Below, one piece after another: positions 38,301-45,963 of a DNA stretch of 64,000 nt. Positions within the stretch are counted from its first letter, which is position 1. Each line of letters begins with the position of its first letter. Under the pieces are notes generated by a model, which was given only the letters and a program-made list of their open reading frames with translations, ran no database searches and had not been told where the DNA came from. Position numbers and translations under genes: made by a program. Source of the stretch: Methylococcales bacterium (GTDB lineage: Bacteria; Pseudomonadota; Gammaproteobacteria; Methylococcales; Methylomonadaceae); NCBI GenBank assembly GCA_026398895.1, contig JAPLRZ010000044.1:62001-126000 (forward strand), read 5' to 3'.

Positions 38301-39988
38301 GCGTACCCGAAGTGATTTGGCAAGGCACAGAAGACTGTGTAAAAGGTTATTTGAGTGCCTTATTTCAAGCGGATGGTACGGTTAACGCTTCAAACAATAA
38401 CAAATCATGTTCTGTTCGTTTAGCATCTTCCCATCCAGATTTATTAAAGGATATACAAGCATTACTAGCCAATTTTGGTATTTTTTGCCGCATCTACAAA
38501 CGCCGCGAAGCCTCATCAAGACTTTTACCTGATGGCAAAGGCGGACAAAAGGCTTATGCGTGTAAAGCAGATTATGAACTCATCATTGATGGGCATTCGA
38601 GAGAGCTATTCATGCAGGAAATTGGTTTTTTAGGTGAAGAAAAAAATCAAAAATATAAAGATTGGATGATTGATAAAAAGTTAGTACAAAAACAAGACTA
38701 TTTGAGCGAAATTACTGAAATTAGTTATATCGGCAAAGAAGCTGTTTTTGATACTACACAAGATGATCACAACACGGTTATTTTTAATGGCATTGTGACA
38801 GGGCAATGCGGTGAACAAGCACTTCCGCCTTACGGTTCGTGTCTTTTAGGCTCAATTAACCTCACCCGATTTGTCAAAAAACCGTTCACCAGTGATGCAC
38901 ATTTTGATTGGGATAACTATCGTAAAGTTATCCGTATTTTTACGCGTATGCTGGATAACGTGGTGGAAATTAATGGATTGCCTTTACCACAACAACGGGA
39001 AGAGATTACCAGTAAACGTCGGCATGGTATGGGTTATTTGGGCTTAGGTTCGACCGTGACTATGTTAGGAATGCGCTACGGCGATGCACACTCAGTACAA
39101 TTTACCGAAGATGTCACCAAAATTCTTGCCATAGAAGGCTGGAAAGTTGCCTTAGACCTAAGCAAGGAAAAAGGCGCGGCACCAATTATGGAGCAATCGT
39201 TCACTATCACCCAAGGAATGCTACACCAACGTCCTGAAATGATTACTGACGGCTATAAAGTCGGCGATACCATTGCGGGCAAAGTGTTACACGCCAAATA
39301 CAGCCGCTATATGCAGCAACTGGCACAAGAAGAACCTGAACTGGTTGCTGAATTGATAGAGACAGGCGCACGGTTTACTCATCACAGCTCGATTGCACCG
39401 ACGGGTACGATTTCTTTATCGTTGGCAAACAACGCCAGCAACGGTATAGAGCCTAGTTTTGCCCATCATTATTCACGCAACATCATCCGTCAAGGCAAAA
39501 AATCCAAAGAAAAAATCGACGTGTTTTCATTTGAATTGTTAGCGTATCGGGAAATGGTAAATGCTGATGCCATGCCCTACAGCAACAATCCAGACCACGA
39601 ACTGCCCGCGTATTTTATCGCGGCGGATGATGTCACCCCCAAACAACACGTTGATATACAAGCGGCGGCGCAAAAATGGATAGATTCTTCGATTTCCAAA
39701 ACTGCCAACGTGCCGACAGATTTTCCTTACGAAGATTTTAAAGATATTTACCAATACGCTTATGACAAGGGGCTAAAAGGTTGTACGACTTTCCGCTTCA
39801 ACCCCGAAGTCTTCCAAGGTGTGTTAGTCAAAGCCTCAGACCTAGAAAACACCACCTACCAATTCACTCTGGAAGACGGTGAAGTCATCGAACTCAAAGG
39901 CAATGATGAAATTGAATACGATGGCGAAATCCACAGCGCGGCGAATTTGTTTGATGCCTTGAAAGAAGGATATTACGGGAAGTTGTAA
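35384..39988 (+). CDS. nrdJ: Class II (B12-dependent) ribonucleotide reductase with two inteins
   Basis: The precursor is 1534 residues; removing both inteins leaves about 716, the normal size. Extein joins read LKAG|CGIGYEFSTLRP and RATNP|CGEQALPPYG, both exact matches to uninterrupted NrdJ. Family motifs include TSTINCTVSGTIEDS near the start and NPCGEQ, whose Cys should carry the thiyl radical. The enzyme makes deoxynucleotides using adenosylcobalamin, so it works with or without oxygen. Its TSCPD partner is encoded 6 kb downstream. Control by NrdR is indicated by the boxes at 35245-35291. Confidence 0.95.
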   Translation: MTAQLHVIVNTVTEIPFQDASMDIWDTKYRLKTKDGVALDGSIDETYQRVAKALAEVEKTEAKQKQYHKEFLWALRQGVIPAGRIISNAGALAHKPATSTINCTVSGTIEDSMDDILHKVHEAGLTLKAGCVAPNTLVCTEKGYVTAEQAVTEQHQHILSYDRETHRFEMRPILKHLTTIVPTDENIEISSHLGTLTTSIKHPVLVYRDDRLQYVRADDITQADALVSYQLPWKANKKSALKAWFAGTHLGDGSAYEKHITYADSREKWQDKANAYGQRLIFKIRAAEREVVERYAQFFQQFYNCQAQVVSTVTANNTPVWDFTVASFEASAASELFDNQIGKKSHTLNVPQWIKQAPDHHFLPFLAGLIDTDGTVSTERGSAILSCQSGAFAAEIQNLLALFGVHGAITARKARSHEYNGTLIKDSGGYNVKISDSAFLQNLAIFMADSGKKNRIKAHQAQAGQYDHYVMTTALRTALESYSSELSHTEKQAAGFYHSKHQHHTVSRVYLDKWAGLFPELTALIDVVRQLRPVKAIRRDLDIGETFYDFTVDTHNNYLAGNNGLYTIHNCGIGYEFSTLRPKDAYVSGAGAYTSGPLSFMDIYDKMCFTVSSAGGRRGAQMATFDIAHPDVVEFIRAKREDGRLRQFNLSLLITAEFMQAVKNDAPWALSFPVTQKEVKVDKLDLHDNTLIVWRDLPSTENYVLNEAGLVACKITKTIPARRLWDIIMSSTYDYAEPGFILIDKVNEMNNNWFCEKIRATNPCVTADTRLHTQYGMVKIGDLYANGAKLDVTVDNRALEIESKGTSVRPAKPAFMTAHSADVYRVTTKDGYEIKATEWHDFYTDKGKIKLKDLKLGDKLLIQSGKGQFGTQGDKNFGMMLGLITGDGHFTDRGKNQQAAIISLWNNDRVFAPQLVGYINQLLAVSNIVTSSLKKSHTVSAVAVPERNMVMIRSILLARLLELYGFNKESKLSVPEVIWQGTEDCVKGYLSALFQADGTVNASNNNKSCSVRLASSHPDLLKDIQALLANFGIFCRIYKRREASSRLLPDGKGGQKAYACKADYELIIDGHSRELFMQEIGFLGEEKNQKYKDWMIDKKLVQKQDYLSEITEISYIGKEAVFDTTQDDHNTVIFNGIVTGQCGEQALPPYGSCLLGSINLTRFVKKPFTSDAHFDWDNYRKVIRIFTRMLDNVVEINGLPLPQQREEITSKRRHGMGYLGLGSTVTMLGMRYGDAHSVQFTEDVTKILAIEGWKVALDLSKEKGAAPIMEQSFTITQGMLHQRPEMITDGYKVGDTIAGKVLHAKYSRYMQQLAQEEPELVAELIETGARFTHHSSIAPTGTISLSLANNASNGIEPSFAHHYSRNIIRQGKKSKEKIDVFSFELLAYREMVNADAMPYSNNPDHELPAYFIAADDVTPKQHVDIQAAAQKWIDSSISKTANVPTDFPYEDFKDIYQYAYDKGLKGCTTFRFNPEVFQGVLVKASDLENTTYQFTLEDGEVIELKGNDEIEYDGEIHSAANLFDALKEGYYGKL
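35774..37093 (+). other. Intein 1 in NrdJ (440 residues, LAGLIDADG endonuclease)
   Basis: Residues 131-570 of the precursor. It starts CVAPNTLVCTEKGY, has the block-B His in TTSIKHPVLV, and ends DTHNNYLAGNNGLYTIHN before Cys571. The endonuclease blocks are FAGTHLGDGSA and FLAGLIDTDGTVS, so homing activity may be intact. It splits KAG from CGIGYEF. Confidence 0.92.
37673..38806 (+). other. Intein 2 in NrdJ (378 residues, ends in Gln)
   Basis: Residues 764-1141 of the precursor. It starts CVTADTRLHTQYGMVKIGDL, has the block-B His in KATEWHDFYTD, and ends DDHNTVIFNGIVTGQ before Cys1142. The last residue is Gln and the penultimate is Gly, instead of the usual His-Asn. Inteins with a C-terminal Gln are known and can splice. 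LAGLIDADG-like blocks are LGLITGDGHF and YLSALFQADGTV. The +1 extein residue is the predicted radical Cys of the reductase. Confidence 0.92.
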
Positions 39989-40015
39989 GTCAATAGAACA
40001 ACGAGGTGATTAATC

Positions 40016-40168
40016 ATGAATAAAATGCCACTCAGTGATACTGAATTAAAAAAAATAATTCAAACCACACAGGCGATAGAAGGTTATAAACCTGCAACAG
40101 CGGATATTATTCAAAAAGTTCAGCAATTACGACAACGCTATGGTATCCAAGTATCACCTAGAAAATAG
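40016..40168 (+). CDS. VbhA-like antitoxin of Fic system
   Basis: A 50-residue protein with GAGGTGAT as ribosome binding site. It carries the inhibitory motif (S/T)xxxE(G/N) as TQAIEG, typical of class I Fic antitoxins, in which Glu blocks ATP placement in the Fic active site. The start of the fic gene lies within its last codons (28-bp overlap), so the pair is coupled. Confidence 0.8.
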   Translation: MNKMPLSDTELKKIIQTTQAIEGYKPATADIIQKVQQLRQRYGIQVSPRK

Positions 40169-40745
40169 TCTCATTTACCTTGATGGGTCAGATATTCCGC
40201 GTAATATTGTGGGTATAACTGACAGTGACGAATTACACGAATTTGAGCGTGAATTACTGACAGAAGCCTATCAGGTTTTTTATAACGAACTAGATGATAA
40301 TACTGTATTTGATGAAGCCTATTTTAAATCACTGCATCAAAGAACCTTTGAAAGTCTGTACGATTGGGCAGGACAATACAGGCAGTTTAATATGACAAAA
40401 GGCGGTTCACGTTTTTGTCAGGGTGCGTATATTGAAAGTAATTCGCGTAAACTATTTTATGAATTGGAAAAAGAGGATTATTTGAAAAATATGCACTCTA
40501 AAACTGAATTTATCAAGCGATTAGCTTATTTTAAATGCGAGTTGATTGCTCTACATCCGTTTTATGAATTAAATGGTCGTATTATTCGTTTATTTTTCGA
40601 CATGATAGTACGTTATAACAACTACCGTTATATTGATTATTCAAGTATTACCCCAGAAGATTATATTAACGCCTCAATTAAATGTGTACAGTTTGCTGAT
40701 TGCACAGCAATAGAAAAAATTATTGCGAATGGATTAAAAGACTAA
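40140..40745 (+). CDS. Fic-domain toxin (probable AMP-transferase)
   Basis: A 201-residue Fic protein. The catalytic loop reads HPFYELNGRIIRLFFD, with the catalytic His, Asn and Arg present but Gly of the usual HPFxxGNGR replaced by Leu. The upstream FESLYDWAGQYR is the typical flap region. Such proteins transfer AMP from ATP to target proteins and stop growth unless held by the small antitoxin encoded upstream. The pair forms the left end of the accessory island between the two reductase genes. Confidence 0.85.
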   Translation: MVSKYHLENSLIYLDGSDIPRNIVGITDSDELHEFERELLTEAYQVFYNELDDNTVFDEAYFKSLHQRTFESLYDWAGQYRQFNMTKGGSRFCQGAYIESNSRKLFYELEKEDYLKNMHSKTEFIKRLAYFKCELIALHPFYELNGRIIRLFFDMIVRYNNYRYIDYSSITPEDYINASIKCVQFADCTAIEKIIANGLKD

Positions 40746-40770
40746 CCTTGCGGTGTTAAAAATATTGTAA

Positions 40771-40803
40771 TTGTAGGTCGGGTTAGTGTAGCGTAACCCG
40801 ATA
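40771..40803. repeat. Small palindromic repeat (GGTCGGGTTA type)
   Basis: TCGGGTTA and TAACCCGA arms surround a short GTGTAGCG loop. It is a common type of dispersed bacterial repeat and may end the fic transcript. It separates the Fic pair from the CBASS pair. Confidence 0.6.
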
Positions 40804-40854
40804 CAATGCGACAAAGTTGTTGAATTTATTAATTATTGTGGATAATTAAATATT

Positions 40855-41736
40855 ATGGGATTAGCAAATTGGTTTAGTGATTTTTGTACGAATATTCAAG
40901 TTCAAGATGGAGGAACTATTTCTACTCGTTATAAGAATATTACTAGGCGTTTAAATACAGATTTTTGGAATACAAATTCCGAAACTTCACACAGTTTATA
41001 TGTTGGTTCATATGGTAGAAATACGGCAATTAATGGTTTCAGTGACCTTGATATAATATTTGAGCTTCCCTCATCTTTATATTATCAATATGACGCATAC
41101 AGCGGCAATGGTCAGTCTGCACTATTGCAAGTAGTACGTTCTTCTATGCAGAAAACCTATTCAACCACTAGCGTTTCTGGAGACGGACAAGTTGTAGTTG
41201 TAAGATTTCAAGACGGCATTATGTTTGAAGTAGTTCCCGTTTTTACTAATCAAGAAGGTAGTTATACATACCCTGATTCTAACAATGGTGGTTCATGGAA
41301 AACGACAAACCCAAAGCCAGAAATACAAGCTATACGAGATCGGAATTTGAACTGCAATAAGAATCTTGTACCTCTATGCCGCATGATGCGCATTTGGAAA
41401 AGAAAATGGAACGTACCAATAGGCGGACTTCTTATTGACACTTTGGCTTATCAATTTATTGAGAATTATGAACATAGGGATAAGTCTTTTATATATTACG
41501 ATTATATGTGTCGAGATTTTTTTAAATGGATGTCTGAACAAAACTCAGAACAAGCATATTGGAAAGCTCTAGGTAGCGGTCAATATGTATATTGTAAAGG
41601 ACTTTTTCAATATAAAGCGAAGCAGTGCTATAACATTTCATTAGAAGCAATTAGACAAGAAACTTTAAACCCAAAGCTGGAATGGTCGGCAAAACAAAAA
41701 TGGAGAGAAATCTTTGGAAACAAATATCCAGAATAA
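40855..41736 (+). CDS. CBASS CD-NTase (cyclic oligonucleotide synthase)
   Basis: A 293-residue nucleotidyltransferase of the SMODS/CD-NTase class. GSYGRNTAI followed by FSDLDIIFELP gives the metal-binding Asp pair, and FEVVPVF gives the third acidic residue. Enzymes of this class make cyclic di- or tri-nucleotides when phage infection is sensed. The product cannot be predicted from sequence. The downstream SLATT gene overlaps by 23 bp and is the likely effector. No Cap2/Cap3 or HORMA/TRIP13 genes are present, so this is a minimal (type I-like) layout. Confidence 0.85.
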   Translation: MGLANWFSDFCTNIQVQDGGTISTRYKNITRRLNTDFWNTNSETSHSLYVGSYGRNTAINGFSDLDIIFELPSSLYYQYDAYSGNGQSALLQVVRSSMQKTYSTTSVSGDGQVVVVRFQDGIMFEVVPVFTNQEGSYTYPDSNNGGSWKTTNPKPEIQAIRDRNLNCNKNLVPLCRMMRIWKRKWNVPIGGLLIDTLAYQFIENYEHRDKSFIYYDYMCRDFFKWMSEQNSEQAYWKALGSGQYVYCKGLFQYKAKQCYNISLEAIRQETLNPKLEWSAKQKWREIFGNKYPE

Positions 41737-42298
41737 ATTAGAAGAAGATTCATATCGTATTCTTGAAGGTCAACTGCGTGAATGTTACGGTCGCGTGATT
41801 TATACCCATAAAACGCATGAAAAATGTGCTGATTTACTTTTTAGAAAACATTCAACGATTAAAATTTGGCAAATAGTATTATCAGCATTAACCACAGGGG
41901 GCTTTGTCTCTTCCTTTTTGGGTTCTGGAAATATAGGGGCGACAATAGGCGTTGTTATTTCCACTGTTCTTCTCGTTTTAAATGCTTATACGAAAAACTA
42001 TGACCTTGGTGAGCTTGCCCAGAAACATAAAAAAGCAGCCAATGACATTTGGCTTATCAGGGAAAAGTATTTATCACTTCTCACAGACCTTGCAATAGGT
42101 AAAAAGCCCCTAAATATTTTGCAAGATGAAAGAGATAAGTTGCTTGCAGAATTACATTCCGCCTATACAGGATCACCCAGTACAGATTACGCCGCTTATA
42201 AAAAAGCACAAGAAGCTCTAAAGAAAAATGAAGACATGACATTTTCGGATGAAGAAATTGATGCTTTTTTGCCAAAAGAATTAAAAAGAAAAGACTGA
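41714..42298 (+). CDS. SLATT-domain two-helix membrane effector
   Basis: A 194-residue protein starting at TTG 41714 with GGAGAG at proper spacing. Two adjacent membrane helices (about residues 52-95, IWQIVLSALTTGGFVSSFLG and IGATIGVVISTVLLVLNAY) are followed by a helical cytoplasmic part with GELAQKHKKAANDIWLIREKYL, typical of SLATT. These proteins are predicted pore-forming effectors triggered by nucleotides made by the partner synthase, killing or stopping the infected cell. Overlap with the CD-NTase gene supports one transcript. Confidence 0.82.
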   Translation: METNIQNKLEEDSYRILEGQLRECYGRVIYTHKTHEKCADLLFRKHSTIKIWQIVLSALTTGGFVSSFLGSGNIGATIGVVISTVLLVLNAYTKNYDLGELAQKHKKAANDIWLIREKYLSLLTDLAIGKKPLNILQDERDKLLAELHSAYTGSPSTDYAAYKKAQEALKKNEDMTFSDEEIDAFLPKELKRKD

Positions 42299-42314
42299 AT
42301 GAAAGGAGCTATTT

Positions 42315-42983
42315 TTGAAAAGTCTAAATATTGAAAACCTTTGTTTTGAAGCAGGTCTATTTTCAGCGCAAGAAAGTCGGCATCCAGAACCTTCTTTATT
42401 TGGTGTTACCGATGGTAAAGCAGTAGGCACTTATTTAGAGCATAAATTCCGCGCTTATTTACTAGCAAACGGTTATAACTTTGCACAAGGAAATTCAGCA
42501 AATGGTATAGATTTTCCTGATATTCTCGTTGATATGAAAGTAACCAGTATTCGGCAACCGCAATCATCCTGTCCTTTTAAATCAGCCCGACAAAAAATCT
42601 ACGGCTTAGGTTATTCATTAATTATTTTTGTTTATGATAAAAATGATGATGAAACATTACGCACTGCGACACTTAAAATAAGTAATACGGTATTTGTTGA
42701 AGCCAAACATACCGCTGATTTTCAAATGACTAAAGGTTTACGCGATATTTTAGCTAATGAAGGTAATATTGATGATTTAACGGCTTATATACTGGAAAAG
42801 AATTTACCTGTTGACGATATTGAACTTAATAACCTTGCCAATGAAATTCAAAACAACCCACCCGTACAAGGTTATTTGACTATATCCAATGCCCTGCAAT
42901 GGCGATTACAATACAGTCGGGTGATTGAAAAAGCGGGTATAGTTGATGGTGTTTTAGTCGTTTATAAAGGATATTGCGCTTGA
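42315..42983 (+). CDS. Type II restriction endonuclease (predicted)
   Basis: A 222-residue protein with a TTG start at 42315 preceded by GAAAGGAG. A PD-(D/E)xK-type centre is visible in GIDFPDILVDMKVTS (Asp, then Asp-x-Lys). No relationship to a named enzyme is certain. The methyltransferase gene overlaps its end by 10 bp, the typical layout of a type II system. Specificity unknown. Confidence 0.68.
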   Translation: MKSLNIENLCFEAGLFSAQESRHPEPSLFGVTDGKAVGTYLEHKFRAYLLANGYNFAQGNSANGIDFPDILVDMKVTSIRQPQSSCPFKSARQKIYGLGYSLIIFVYDKNDDETLRTATLKISNTVFVEAKHTADFQMTKGLRDILANEGNIDDLTAYILEKNLPVDDIELNNLANEIQNNPPVQGYLTISNALQWRLQYSRVIEKAGIVDGVLVVYKGYCA

Positions 42984-44449
42984 GTGATAAACTAAAAAAA
43001 ATAGAGTTTGGTGATTTTCAAACGCCCGATAATTTAGCGCGAGCTATCTGTATTAAATTAGTCGAGTGGGGTATTTCACCTAATATTATTATTGAGCCAA
43101 CTTGCGGTATTGGTGCATTCGTACTGGCGGCGGCACATACATTCCCATTAGTTAATGAAATTCACGGTTTTGAAGTTAATGCTTTGTATTTAGAAAAACT
43201 GCACCACCGTTTAGCAGCTATACAAAACACCGAAAAAATAAAATTAACCCAAGCCGATTTTTTTAATACTAACTGGAAAGAAATAATTAATGGTTTTAGT
43301 GGCTCTATTTTAATATTAGGTAATTTTCCGTGGGTAACAAATACTGCACAAAGTATTATTAACGGTAATAATCTTCCAGAAAAATCAAATTTTTTAAATT
43401 ACAGCGGTTTTGATGCGATTAGTGGTAAGGCTAATTTTGATATATCAGAATGGATGTTATTAGAGATTTTACGTTGCTTTAATGGGCGTTCTGCTGATAT
43501 TGCCATGTTATTAAAAACATCCGTGGCAAGAAAAGTATTAGCGTATGCGGAGCGGAATAAATTGGCTATTGTGGACGCAAAAATATTTAGTATCGATGCT
43601 AAAAAAGAATTTAATGCGGCGGTTGATGCCTGTTTATTAGTCATAAGATTATCAGAAAAATCAACTAATGCTGTTTATGATTATTCAATTTATGAGAAAC
43701 TATCAGCAACTTGTGGACGTAAAGTTGGTTATAGAAATGGTTTAACTGTAGGCGATTTAATCGCTTTTGAAGCATCTGCTTTTTTATTAGGAAAATGCCC
43801 ACAAAAATGGCGTTCTGGTGTGAAACATGATGCAGCCGCCATAATGGAATTAACACGAACCTCCGATGGCTTAATGAAAAATGGTTTAGGTGAATTAGTC
43901 GATATTGAAATGAATTATTTATATCCATTACTTAAAGGCTCAGATATTGGTAGCGGTAAACAATGGCGTGAGAAATTCGTGATAATCACTCAGCATTTTG
44001 TTGGTGAAAGCACTGATAAAATTCGCAATAGTCCAAAAACATGGCGGTATCTCGAAAGTCATGCGGCTATTCTTAATGCAAGAGCCAGCTCAATTTATAA
44101 AAAAAATCCTAGGTTTTCGATATTTGGTATTGGTGATTACGCTTTTCGCCCGTGGCGTATTGCTATTTGTGGGTTTTATAAAACTCTTAGATTTCGTTTA
44201 ATCTCGCCCATAGAAGACAAGTCAGTTATGTTTGATGATACTATTTATTATTTATCCTTTGATAGCGAACAAGAAGCAAATGAAGTTTTTGAGTTGTTAT
44301 TGTCTGAGTCCACATTAAAATTATTATCGTCATTAATTTTTTGGGATGAAAAACGACCTATAAAAACCGCTATTTTGAATAGTGTTGATTGGTCAAAACT
44401 AAGAAAAAATACGATACAGTCACAGCAATTTGAATTATTTCCGATATAA
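42974..44449 (+). CDS. N6-adenine DNA methyltransferase of type II system
   Basis: A 491-residue methyltransferase with a TTG start at 42974 or 42980. SAM motif I is EPTCGIGAFVLAAA, and the catalytic motif is NFPW (ILGNFPWVTN) instead of the more common NPPY/NPPW. The C-terminal half should recognise the target. It protects the host DNA from the endonuclease encoded just upstream. The change of the first Pro to Phe in the catalytic tetrapeptide is unusual, though the Asn is kept. Confidence 0.82.
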   Translation: MRLSDKLKKIEFGDFQTPDNLARAICIKLVEWGISPNIIIEPTCGIGAFVLAAAHTFPLVNEIHGFEVNALYLEKLHHRLAAIQNTEKIKLTQADFFNTNWKEIINGFSGSILILGNFPWVTNTAQSIINGNNLPEKSNFLNYSGFDAISGKANFDISEWMLLEILRCFNGRSADIAMLLKTSVARKVLAYAERNKLAIVDAKIFSIDAKKEFNAAVDACLLVIRLSEKSTNAVYDYSIYEKLSATCGRKVGYRNGLTVGDLIAFEASAFLLGKCPQKWRSGVKHDAAAIMELTRTSDGLMKNGLGELVDIEMNYLYPLLKGSDIGSGKQWREKFVIITQHFVGESTDKIRNSPKTWRYLESHAAILNARASSIYKKNPRFSIFGIGDYAFRPWRIAICGFYKTLRFRLISPIEDKSVMFDDTIYYLSFDSEQEANEVFELLLSESTLKLLSSLIFWDEKRPIKTAILNSVDWSKLRKNTIQSQQFELFPI

Positions 44450-44459
44450 ATGCTTATAT

Positions 44460-44580
44460 CGTTCCCACACAGCGAGGGGGAACGAGCAGCGTAGTTTGGG
44501 TTGCCGCTTTTTGGCAACCCAACATAATATAATTGCGAGGCTTTTGTTGGGTTGGCTATCGCCAGCCCAACCTACGGAAC
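44460..44580. repeat. Small dispersed repeats after the methyltransferase gene
   Basis: CGTTCCCACACAGCGAGGGG (44461-44480) recurs with changes at 45607 and in the merR N-terminus. A hairpin GGGTTGCCGCTTTTTGGCAACCC (about 44498-44520) and a GTTGGGTTGGC...GCCCAACC repeat follow. The hairpin could end the restriction transcript. Confidence 0.55.
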
Positions 44581-44593
44581 TATTTAATAATAA

Positions 44594-45598
44594 ATGCGAT
44601 ATATGTCTTATTTACAAAAACTGATGATGAAAAATACAAAATTTAAGCCCAACAATACACTTATTTTAATATTTACTTTTATGCTGGCAGTTATTACTTC
44701 ATTCTCAGACGCAGAGGCACGCGATAATAATATAGATAAAACCAGCAGTGCCAATAATTACTCGGTGGATAAATCAGATTTTACCCTGCCTTTTCATCTG
44801 ATTGATGGATATATTTTTATAGACGGGCAGGTGAATAATAAGAAAGGCAAGTTTATGTTTGATACGGGAACTCCGTTTGTATTTCTTGTCAATAATCATT
44901 TTGTACCGTTAGCGAAAGATGTTTTTTTTGCAGAAGGACACGCAGCTTCTGGGCAGCCTTTGGTTTTATATACGCAAAAGCGGGCGGTTTCAGTTAATTT
45001 AACGGAGCAAATAAAACTGGGTAAACTCAAATCTTTACCACACACGAATTTTGATTTTATTGAAACAGCGGTGTTGAAAGATTTTTTAGGTATGACAGGT
45101 CATGCTTTTAATAAAGATTATTTATTCATTATTAATTTTGATAATCAAATCATAGATTTTCATTCCTTCAAACAGGATGATAAAACGCTGAGTGCTTATA
45201 TTGATAAAGAGAGCGTTATTGCCACTCTGCCGTTTACTGCTAAAGACGATGGTAGAAAACCTGAAATTGATTTATTAATTGGCAATGAAAAAATGACGGG
45301 CGTATTTGATACGGGTAATCGGAGCGGTTTAATAATTACGGAAGAGATGAAGAGCCGCTTAGAAAAGGCGGGTAATTTAATTGTGGAAAAAAAGGATTAT
45401 CTCTACGGAATTAATACACCTTATTTATCTTGTACATTAAGAAAATTAACCTTTAATAATCAGCCTCTGGAAGATATTCATAATGTTGATCTTAAAATTG
45501 GCGATGCCAATGAATTATGGTTGGGATACCAGTTTTTGAAGCATTATGTCAGCGCGTGGGATTATAAAAATAAAACCATTACTTTGTTGAAGCGATAA
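44594..45598 (+). CDS. Retropepsin-like aspartyl protease family protein
   Basis: Up to 334 residues with an N-terminal membrane or signal segment (TLILIFTFMLAVITSFSDAEA). Two DTG motifs are seen: FMFDTGTPFVFL (about residue 92) and GVFDTGNRSGLII (about 238), suggesting a two-lobed aspartyl protease of the retropepsin-like family, secreted or membrane-anchored. The start could also be at the ATG near 44624. Role unknown; it lies inside the accessory island. Confidence 0.65.
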   Translation: MRYMSYLQKLMMKNTKFKPNNTLILIFTFMLAVITSFSDAEARDNNIDKTSSANNYSVDKSDFTLPFHLIDGYIFIDGQVNNKKGKFMFDTGTPFVFLVNNHFVPLAKDVFFAEGHAASGQPLVLYTQKRAVSVNLTEQIKLGKLKSLPHTNFDFIETAVLKDFLGMTGHAFNKDYLFIINFDNQIIDFHSFKQDDKTLSAYIDKESVIATLPFTAKDDGRKPEIDLLIGNEKMTGVFDTGNRSGLIITEEMKSRLEKAGNLIVEKKDYLYGINTPYLSCTLRKLTFNNQPLEDIHNVDLKIGDANELWLGYQFLKHYVSAWDYKNKTITLLKR

Positions 45599-45672
45599 GT
45601 TTTCTCGCGTTCTCACACAGCGAGGGGGAGCGAGTTGATAGCACTTTATTCATCTACTCATTGAAGGAAAAT

Positions 45673-45849
45673 ATGAAAGCGGTTTCTGTTATTGCCAGAC
45701 TAAAATGCGCATTAGTGCTTCTGGTCTTTATGTCTCTTAGTATCATTCCCATGCTGCCAATTACCAGCACTCTAGGCTTGTTTATCGTCATTTTTCGCCC
45801 ACTGTGGTTTAAAAAGTTGGTTGATAAAGTGTATGCGGATAAAAATTAA
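45673..45849 (+). CDS. Small membrane protein
   Basis: A 58-residue product from ATG 45673 (AAGGAA upstream), better than the upstream in-frame TTG. It has one or two hydrophobic segments (CALVLLVFMSLSIIPMLPI, LGLFIVIFRPLWFKKL) and a basic end. No family recognised. Confidence 0.5.
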   Translation: MKAVSVIARLKCALVLLVFMSLSIIPMLPITSTLGLFIVIFRPLWFKKLVDKVYADKN

Positions 45850-45963
45850 TGAGTGAGTCGCCTACCAACTGACTGTTTTATGCAGGTTTAATAGTCGGGT
45901 ATAAATAAACGTTGCGATGCAAGGTCTCTACAGTTAAATCATCAACACTATCAGGTACAAAAC

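Noticed and set aside
37673-38806. Intein 2 as a degenerate, non-splicing intein because it ends in Gln
   Set aside because: Inteins with C-terminal Gln are known to splice, both splice junctions give exact family motifs, and the frame is intact.
41714-42298. SLATT protein as an ordinary small transporter
   Set aside because: Overlap with a CD-NTase gene and the SLATT helix pattern support an effector role.
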